Below are positions 1 through 4,583 of a stretch of 6,379 bases of DNA, piece by piece. This stretch comes from Methanoregulaceae archaeon. Its GTDB lineage: Archaea > Halobacteriota > Methanomicrobia > Methanomicrobiales > Methanospirillaceae. Each line of letters starts with the position of its first letter. Position 1 is the stretch's first letter. Where the stretch lies: positions 1 to 6,379 of the forward strand of contig DUGL01000157.1 of assembly GCA_013331415.1 (NCBI GenBank), read 5' to 3'. The translations under genes and the position numbers were made by a program. The notes below the pieces were generated by a model, which did no database searches, was not told the origin of the DNA, and saw nothing but the letters and a program-made list of their open reading frames with translations.

Positions 1-320
1 GAGAGTTCCCATCCGCTTACCCGGATATTCGGCCCTGATTCGGTCTTTGACGGATTTTCGATGCCGTCAAGAATGGTGTTGTAGGTCCAGGTCGGCTGGT
101 CGAGGTCGGTATCCATCTGCAGGATGTTTGTGCTGTCATAGGTGTACCCTCCGGAACTTGGGAAACTGACCGTGAAGGATGCGGATGCCCGGGTCACTCC
201 TGATACCAGGTCCCCGGTTGGTGTTATCAGGACATTCCCTACCTGGATCGCTGCCGATCCCATGCTCACCAGTGTGGTGAGTACTAAAAGAATCCCGAGT
301 AGCTGCAATGACCTTCTCAT
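1..320 (-). CDS. Secreted or surface protein with Sec signal peptide, N-terminal part only (hypothetical)
   Basis: The reading frame is open from an ATG at 320-318 to the left edge (about 106 codons), so only the N-terminus is present. It begins MRRSLQLLGILLVLTTLVSM, a short positive start followed by a hydrophobic core, then GSAAIQV with a likely Sec signal-peptidase site after SAA. There is no cysteine there, so it is not a lipoprotein. The mature part is rich in Ser, Thr, Gly, Asp and aromatics with alternating hydrophobic residues, which suggests an extracellular beta-sandwich. I see no N-X-S/T glycosylation sequon in the visible part (the one N-P-S has proline). The start is 7 bases after the cetZ stop, and the GAGTGAG sequence over that stop could act as ribosome binding site, so it is probably the second gene of a cetZ operon. 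Family not recognised with confidence; similar exported proteins of unknown function are common in Methanomicrobiales (recalled, not verified). Confidence 0.72.
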   Translation of the reverse strand, partial: MRRSLQLLGILLVLTTLVSMGSAAIQVGNVLITPTGDLVSGVTRASASFTVSFPSSGGYTYDSTNILQMDTDLDQPTWTYNTILDGIENPSKTESGPNIRVSGWEL

Positions 321-327
321 ATCTTTC

Positions 328-1506
328 TCACTCAAATAATGGTTCGATATCCTCATCGATGGCAAGGGGCAGGCGATCCTGCGCCTTTGCGACATCGTCC
401 TGGGTTTCGCGGGCAATCGAGGTGAGCTCGCGGATCCGGGGGGCATTGCCAATCGTCGAAAGAAGGACGACTGCAGCCACAAAATTACTGTTCACCGGGT
501 AGTCTCCCCCCCGTACCTCAACGCCGGCGATGTTCTCTTCCACCCAGCTCTTCGCCTTCTCGATCCCCTTGCGGTCGAGCTCATCAGGGGGCCCGGCCAC
601 GAGGACGAGAGCACGCTCTGCGGTCGAGAAATCACAGGGGAGCGTGAGGCGGCCAAGCATTGCCCGCCGTACGAGGGAGATGACCTTGGCAGTCCGATCC
701 TCGCCGAGGAGAACCTCTTCAGTCGCCTCGCGCTTCTTGAAGGTACTCCTGATCCCTCCGATAATCCCTGATACCGGCGACTTGGACCGGCTCGTGGTCA
801 CCTCGGCGATGGCATAGCCAACCGTGCTGATCCCGCCACCGCGCAGAGTGTTGATGATCTCGGATGAATCGACCACCATCTCTCCAATGCCAGCTCTCCC
901 CACTTCGCCAGCCCGGAAGAGTACCCCGAACCTCCGGACAACCTCATCATTGAGGCGGGAGAACGCGCTCTTGATACTCTCCCCCTCGTTCTTCCAGGCA
1001 GAGTTGTCGAACACGAACGTGTTATCTGCCTCCTTGATGAGCGTGGTAAGGCTCCGTGCTGCATTGAACGAGTAGAGTTTTCCCTCCTCTGGCGCGGGGA
1101 GAATCCCCAGTACATAGACCGGTTCATGGTAGATCTTCTTGAGGTGGCGGACCAGGACCGGCGCGCCGCCTGACCCGGTGCCCCCGCCGAGTCCGGCAAC
1201 GATCATGAAGGCATCAACATCATGGGTGCCCATCCTGTCGATAGCGCTGATGATGCTGTCCGCCTCGTCCATCGTGATCCGTGCACCTGCAGCATTATCG
1301 GTGCCGACACCATGCCCCTTCACCACGCTCTGGCCAATCAGGAGCCGGTCCTTCAGATCGATGAATTTGAGCCCCATGAGATCGGTCCTGGCAGTATTCA
1401 CCGCAATTGCCCGGAAACTGTTCCGGCCAATCTTGCGGTCCTGCTCGATGAACATATCGACAATCTTGCCTCCCGCCTGTCCAAAACCTATGAAAAATAT
1501 TCTCAT
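328..1506 (-). CDS. cetZ: CetZ, archaeal tubulin/FtsZ-superfamily GTPase
   Basis: A 392-residue CetZ protein, a cytoplasmic GTP-binding cytoskeletal protein that in haloarchaea controls cell shape and motility rather than division. Visible features: the N-terminal nucleotide loop IGFGQAGGK (6-14), KGHGVGTDNAAGA (63-75), the tubulin signature loop GLGGGTGSGGAP (105-116), GILPAPEEGKLYSFNAARS (134-152), and the T7 loop VVDSSEIINTL (211-221), whose E216 matches the catalytic glutamate that completes the GTPase site of the next subunit. The second domain holds SLVRRAMLGRLTLPC (277-291) and VRGGDYP (331-337). The acidic tail EDIEPLFE resembles the end of Haloferax volcanii CetZ1 as I remember it, as does the length (about 395 there). 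GQAGGK and GGGTGSG separate it from FtsZ. The start is set by the family's N-terminus directly at MRIFFIGFGQAGG, with GGTG ten bases upstream. Nothing appears broken. Confidence 0.96.
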   Translation of the reverse strand: MRIFFIGFGQAGGKIVDMFIEQDRKIGRNSFRAIAVNTARTDLMGLKFIDLKDRLLIGQSVVKGHGVGTDNAAGARITMDEADSIISAIDRMGTHDVDAFMIVAGLGGGTGSGGAPVLVRHLKKIYHEPVYVLGILPAPEEGKLYSFNAARSLTTLIKEADNTFVFDNSAWKNEGESIKSAFSRLNDEVVRRFGVLFRAGEVGRAGIGEMVVDSSEIINTLRGGGISTVGYAIAEVTTSRSKSPVSGIIGGIRSTFKKREATEEVLLGEDRTAKVISLVRRAMLGRLTLPCDFSTAERALVLVAGPPDELDRKGIEKAKSWVEENIAGVEVRGGDYPVNSNFVAAVVLLSTIGNAPRIRELTSIARETQDDVAKAQDRLPLAIDEDIEPLFE

Positions 1507-1516
1507 GGACCTGAAA

Positions 1517-1520
1517 CACC
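1517..1520 (-). promoter_or_regulatory. Candidate ribosome binding site of cetZ (GGTG)
   Basis: On the minus strand GGTG lies ten bases before the cetZ ATG and matches the GGTG part of the archaeal anti-Shine-Dalgarno partner (GGAGGTGA). An AGGT much closer to the ATG is too near to be preferred. If transcription starts about 25 bases after the TATA element at 1541-1548, the leader is only about 14 bases and begins near this motif, so initiation could also be close to leaderless. Confidence 0.4.
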
Positions 1521-1540
1521 AACCACCCGCTCTCCGGGGG

Positions 1541-1548
1541 TATATATT
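1541..1548 (-). promoter_or_regulatory. TATA box of the cetZ promoter
   Basis: On the minus strand the sequence reads AATATATA, preceded by the purine-rich ATAAACG, a plausible BRE (TFB recognition element), and followed by a G+C-rich stretch. It is the clearest TATA element in the 185-bp divergent region. The spacing predicts a transcription start near 1520 and a leader of roughly 14 bases before the cetZ ATG at 1506. The element is nearly symmetrical (TATATATT on the plus strand), so reading in the other direction cannot be excluded, but that would give the rightward operon a leader over 100 bases. Confidence 0.6.
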
Positions 1549-1571
1549 CGTTTATCAACTGATACGTTTAT
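1549..1571. repeat. Paired CGTTTAT repeats with an inner inverted repeat, candidate operator
   Basis: CGTTTAT occurs at 1549-1555 and again at 1565-1571, a 16-base period. Between and overlapping them is the perfect inverted repeat TATCA-AC-TGATA (1553-1564). The cluster abuts the BRE/TATA region of the cetZ promoter, where a dimeric regulator could block or aid TFB/TBP binding. The repeats are short and A+T-rich, so chance is a real alternative. No regulator is encoded in the window. Confidence 0.3.
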
Positions 1572-1590
1572 TTTCAGAAGTTCAAAAACT

Positions 1591-1598
1591 TTCTTATA
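1591..1598 (+). promoter_or_regulatory. Candidate TATA box for the rightward four-gene operon
   Basis: TTCTTATA, preceded by the A-rich TTCAAAAACT as possible BRE, would place a transcription start near 1620 and give a leader of about 70 bases before the ATG at 1692. A second candidate is TTTTTTATCC at 1649-1658, which would start transcription near 1678 and give a leader of about 14 bases, close to what is inferred for cetZ. The sequence alone does not decide between them. Confidence 0.35.
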
Positions 1599-1691
1599 CC
1601 GAATCGGACCACAAAGGCCTTAATACGGGCTTCATGGTTTCCGGAGCCTTTTTTATCCTGCTTTTCAAACGTTAGGGAAGAGAACCCGACC

Positions 1692-2915
1692 ATGAAAGTC
1701 TGTATCATTGGTGGCGGGCTCGCAGGGCTTGCAGCAGCCTTCCGGCTCAGGGACCAGCACGAGATCGATATCTATGAGAAGAGGGGCTGTCTCGGGGGCT
1801 GCCTCTCATCGCACCGCATCGATGAGTACTGGATCGAGCAGTACTACCACCATTGCTTCGCGGGAGACCGCCAGTTGCTGGCCCTCTTTTCCGAGCTTGC
1901 GATAGAGGACCGCCTGGAATGGCGGAAAGGCACCACCGGCTACTTTGCCGGAAATACCGTCTACCCCCTCAATACCCCGCTCGAGATATTCAGGTACCCG
2001 TTTCTTTCACCGATCGACACGGTCCGGCTCGCCCTGCTGACCTTGCGGGCGAAGGGGATGGATCCTGCAGCACTCGATGATATAACGGCACGGGAGTATA
2101 TCATCGACCACCTGGGACAGCGCACGTACGAGTCGTTCTTTGAGCCACTCCTCTCGAGCAAGTTCGGGGCCCTGAGCGGGACGGTATCGGCTGCCTGGCT
2201 GATCGGGAGGGTTGCTATCCGTTCGAACCGCGGCCTCTCCGGCGAGCGTCTTGGCTACCTGAAGGGCGGTTTCCAGGTCTTTCTCGATGCCCTTTCTGAT
2301 GCCGTTGGTCGTGCCTGCACCGTCCGGCTCCGCGACCCGGTCACCGGAATCTCGCGGGAGCAGGACGGGTGGCGGGTGAATGGACAGCGGTATGATGCCG
2401 TGATCTCCACCATCCCGCCACAGGCACTCCGGCCGGCGGGTGGCCCGGACCTCCCCCCCGTCCCCTACCAGGGGGCGGCCTGTCTCGCTCTCGGGATGGA
2501 GGAGGAGTACACCCGGGGCATCTACTGGCTGAACATGAAAGACCCTGCACCGTTTGGTGCAGTAATTACCCATACCAACTTTGTCCCACGAGAGCGCTAC
2601 GGTGAGCATATCGTGTACCTTGCATCCTATTTTTCCGGCGACCTGCCCCACCAGGCAGGAAGCACCATGCGTAAAGAGTTCTGCAGGCGGTTCTCCGTTC
2701 CTGATTCTGCCATTCACTGGGAGCGCCTCGCTGTCGAACCACTTGCAGGCCCGGTCTTCTCCACGGGTTACCATCGGCTCATCCCTGCGTACCGGGAGAA
2801 GGGACTCTTTTTTGCCGGGATGTTCAGCGCCTCGAACTACCCGGAGCGGAGCATGGAGGGGTCGATCAGGGCCGGGTACGCGGTTGCGGAAGCGCTTGCC
2901 GGGGGAACACCGTGA
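1692..2915 (+). CDS. FAD-dependent oxidoreductase, amine-oxidase / protoporphyrinogen-oxidase-like (COG1232 type)
   Basis: A 407-residue flavoprotein. The N-terminus is a Rossmann FAD-binding fold: VCIIGGGLAGLAAAFRL (3-19), then acidic E29 at the end of beta-2 for the adenosine ribose, then RGCLGGCLSS (31-40), the GG motif after the dinucleotide site. The C-terminal FAD motif is GLFFAGMFSASNYPERSMEG (371-390) followed by SIRAGYAVAEAL. The middle is the variable substrate domain, with HHCF (53-56) and a helical stretch near 100-200. It has no signal peptide or clear membrane segment. Such proteins are often labelled protoporphyrinogen oxidase, but its setting with glycosyltransferase and envelope genes argues against heme synthesis. 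UDP-galactopyranose mutase, carotenoid desaturases and polyprenyl reductases have related FAD folds, so a lipid-linked sugar or isoprenoid substrate is possible (inference). The ribosome binding site is weak (GGGAAG at 1675-1680). The stop overlaps the next start by four bases. Confidence 0.88.
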   Translation: MKVCIIGGGLAGLAAAFRLRDQHEIDIYEKRGCLGGCLSSHRIDEYWIEQYYHHCFAGDRQLLALFSELAIEDRLEWRKGTTGYFAGNTVYPLNTPLEIFRYPFLSPIDTVRLALLTLRAKGMDPAALDDITAREYIIDHLGQRTYESFFEPLLSSKFGALSGTVSAAWLIGRVAIRSNRGLSGERLGYLKGGFQVFLDALSDAVGRACTVRLRDPVTGISREQDGWRVNGQRYDAVISTIPPQALRPAGGPDLPPVPYQGAACLALGMEEEYTRGIYWLNMKDPAPFGAVITHTNFVPRERYGEHIVYLASYFSGDLPHQAGSTMRKEFCRRFSVPDSAIHWERLAVEPLAGPVFSTGYHRLIPAYREKGLFFAGMFSASNYPERSMEGSIRAGYAVAEALAGGTP

Positions 2916-3628
2916 CCGGTCTCCTGGTGAGTGCCGTTATCCCGGTCTACAACGACCGCGAGGCGCTGACGCGTGCAATTCCCGGTTCGCTCTCAGCCCT
3001 CGGGGAAATAACCCGTGATTTTGAACTGATCATTGCAGAAGACGGGAGTATGGACGGGAGCCCTGAATGTGTGCGTTCATGGGAGCAGGAAGACCCGCGG
3101 GTCCGGCTGCTGCACAGCGATGAACGCCTTGGCAGGGGACAAGCACTCAACCGGGCGTTTGCCAAAGCACGGGGGGAGATCATCTGCTACTACGATGTTG
3201 ATCTTGCCACCGATATGCAGCATCTCCCGGCGCTGATCCGGGCAATCACCAGCGGGTACGATATCGCCACCGGGTCGCGACTCCTCCCGGGAAGCCGGAT
3301 CGAGCGGAGCGGGGGGCGTGAGATTGCGAGCAGGAGTTACAACTTCCTCGTCAGAACACTCCTCGGGAGCCGGCTCCATGACCACCAGTGCGGTTTCAAG
3401 GCGTTCAACCGGAAAAGGCTGCTCGCTATCATCCCGTCCGTGAAAGACACCCACTGGTTCTGGGATACCGAGGTGCTGGTCAGGGCAGGGCGGGCCGGGT
3501 ACCGGATCTGCGAGTTCCCGGTGCACTGGCAGCAGGGAACAAAGACCACGGTCAGACATCAGGACGTGTGGGAGATGGGGAGCGCGATTCTCGGGCTCTG
3601 GTGGCAGCTGCATGTTGCGAAAGATTAG
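2912..3628 (+). CDS. GT2 family glycosyltransferase, dolichyl/polyprenyl-phosphate hexose synthase type
   Basis: A 238-residue single-domain GT-A glycosyltransferase, probably transferring a sugar from a nucleotide donor to a polyprenyl phosphate on the cytoplasmic side. Visible motifs: SAVIPVYND (7-15), AEDGSMDGS (42-50) for the nucleotide, GRGQALNRAFAKARGEI (74-90), the metal-binding DVD in YYDVDLATD (93-101), ATGSRL (119-124), HDHQCGFKAF (156-165) and HWFWDTEVLVRAGRAGYRICEF (181-202, family form F.D.E...A...G) ending in PVHW. The motif order is that of dolichyl-phosphate mannose/glucose synthases and of the AglD N-terminal half. It has no C-terminal membrane segments; those may be supplied by the next gene. 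The start is GTG within a GTGA overlap with the upstream stop, behind GGGGGA (2901-2906), which suggests translational coupling. The sugar and carrier cannot be read from sequence. Confidence 0.93.
   Translation: MTGLLVSAVIPVYNDREALTRAIPGSLSALGEITRDFELIIAEDGSMDGSPECVRSWEQEDPRVRLLHSDERLGRGQALNRAFAKARGEIICYYDVDLATDMQHLPALIRAITSGYDIATGSRLLPGSRIERSGGREIASRSYNFLVRTLLGSRLHDHQCGFKAFNRKRLLAIIPSVKDTHWFWDTEVLVRAGRAGYRICEFPVHWQQGTKTTVRHQDVWEMGSAILGLWWQLHVAKD
3600..3604 (+). promoter_or_regulatory. Ribosome binding site for the flippase-like gene (GGTGG)
   Basis: GGTGG lies seven bases before the ATG at 3612 and inside the 3' end of the glycosyltransferase gene. It supports a start 17 bases before the upstream stop, rather than a later start. 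Confidence 0.5.
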
Positions 3629-4583
3629 CGCAATCCTTGTCTCCACGCTCCTCGCAGCAGGGATCATCATCTTCATGCTCCTGCGGGTATGGGACGATCT
3701 CCTCATCGCACTGGACCATATCGTCTGGTGGTACCTGATCGTGGCAATTGGAGTATGTACAGCATCCTGGCTCCTCCGCGGGCTGCGGTACAATATCATC
3801 CTGTCCGGTATAGGGATCCATGCCAGTACCCTCTTTGCTACCGGGTGTATCTTCATAAGCCAGACTGCCAACCTGATCGTACCTGCCCGGCTCGGGGACC
3901 TTGTCCGGGTCTTTATCCTGAAGCATGAGTACGGGGCCACCATCTCCCAGGGTATCTCTTCGATTGTTGTTGAACGGGTGTTTGATATCGTGATGATCGC
4001 ACTCCTTGGGGCCTTCTCGCTCCTTTTTTTCTTCAATGTCCCCGACTGGTTCTACGGACTTATCCTCATCCCGCTCATCCTTGGAACCGTGTTCTTCATC
4101 TTCCTTGCCATCAGCGGCCGGTTCGTTTCAAAGAACCGGTACATCGGGATCCTGCTCACCATGCTCGACCAGATCCGGCAGGTCTCGCTCTCGGTCCGGT
4201 CGCTCCTTGCCCTTTCAGGCTCCTCGATCGTGATCTGGCTGCTGGACGTGGTTGTCTGCCTTTTCGTGGCATTGATGTTTGGAGAGAGCATCCCCTTTGC
4301 CGTCATCGTTCTCGCGATCGTGGTAGGAAACCTGGTGAAAGCGGTACCCCTCACACCGGGAGGGGTGGGTACGTATGAACTGGCGGTCGCCCTGACATTC
4401 ACCGCTGCAGGGGTCGCCCCGGCAATCGCCACCCTGATTGCCGTGGTCGATCACCTGCTGAAGAACCTGGTCACCCTTGCCGGGGGGGTTATTTCCATCT
4501 CCATCTTTGGCACCTGGGTACTTGATACCATGAAGACCGCATTCAGAAAGGAGGTCAGGGATGATGAGCGGCCCGGGGTATGA
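3612..4583 (+). CDS. Flippase-like membrane protein, lysylphosphatidylglycerol synthase TM family (AglD C-terminal type)
   Basis: A 323-residue integral membrane protein of the UPF0104 / LPG_synthase_TM family (PF03706, COG0392). Hydrophobic segments lie near residues 5-25, 38-55, 73-92, 118-141, 146-167, 200-222, 226-246, 254-275 and 284-303. Family motifs visible are ASWLLRGLRYNIIL (51-64), TANLIVPARLGDLVRV (85-100; family N..P.R.G...R), SSIVVERVFDIV (116-127) and the re-entrant signature VPLTPGGVGTYELAVAL (245-261). The lysyltransferase domain of bacterial MprF is absent, so aminoacyl-lipid synthesis is not expected. In haloarchaeal AglD this membrane unit is fused behind a GT2 domain. Here the GT2 gene precedes it and overlaps it by 17 bases, implying the same functional pair as separate chains. 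A role in translocating or presenting a polyprenyl-phosphate sugar is inferred from context. Confidence 0.9.
   Translation: MLRKISAILVSTLLAAGIIIFMLLRVWDDLLIALDHIVWWYLIVAIGVCTASWLLRGLRYNIILSGIGIHASTLFATGCIFISQTANLIVPARLGDLVRVFILKHEYGATISQGISSIVVERVFDIVMIALLGAFSLLFFFNVPDWFYGLILIPLILGTVFFIFLAISGRFVSKNRYIGILLTMLDQIRQVSLSVRSLLALSGSSIVIWLLDVVVCLFVALMFGESIPFAVIVLAIVVGNLVKAVPLTPGGVGTYELAVALTFTAAGVAPAIATLIAVVDHLLKNLVTLAGGVISISIFGTWVLDTMKTAFRKEVRDDERPGV
4550..4555 (+). promoter_or_regulatory. Strong ribosome binding site for the DUF2298 gene (GGAGGT)
   Basis: GGAGGT is the best Shine-Dalgarno match in the window. It lies five bases before the ATG at 4561 and eight before a second in-frame ATG at 4564, so either codon may be used; the product differs by one methionine. 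It sits within the last codons of the flippase-like gene and suggests that the last visible gene is initiated efficiently by itself, not only by coupling. Confidence 0.65.

Noticed and set aside
328..1506. Annotation as FtsZ
   Set aside because: The GQAGGK N-terminal loop, GGGTGSG rather than GGGTGTG, the VVDSSEI T7 loop and the acidic LF-containing tail are CetZ features.
2007..2774. 255-residue open frame on the minus strand inside the FAD oxidoreductase gene
   Set aside because: Fully antisense to a gene with intact FAD motifs; composition is shadow-like and there is no family resemblance.
1692..2915. Annotation as hemY/hemG protoporphyrinogen oxidase
   Set aside because: Only the general FAD fold supports it; gene context is envelope glycan-like and no heme gene is nearby.
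3077..4036. 319-residue open frame on the minus strand, opposite the glycosyltransferase and flippase-like genes
   Set aside because: It crosses the junction of two well-supported genes, has no recognisable domain, and is Pro/Arg/Ser-rich as expected for the antisense of G+C-rich codons.
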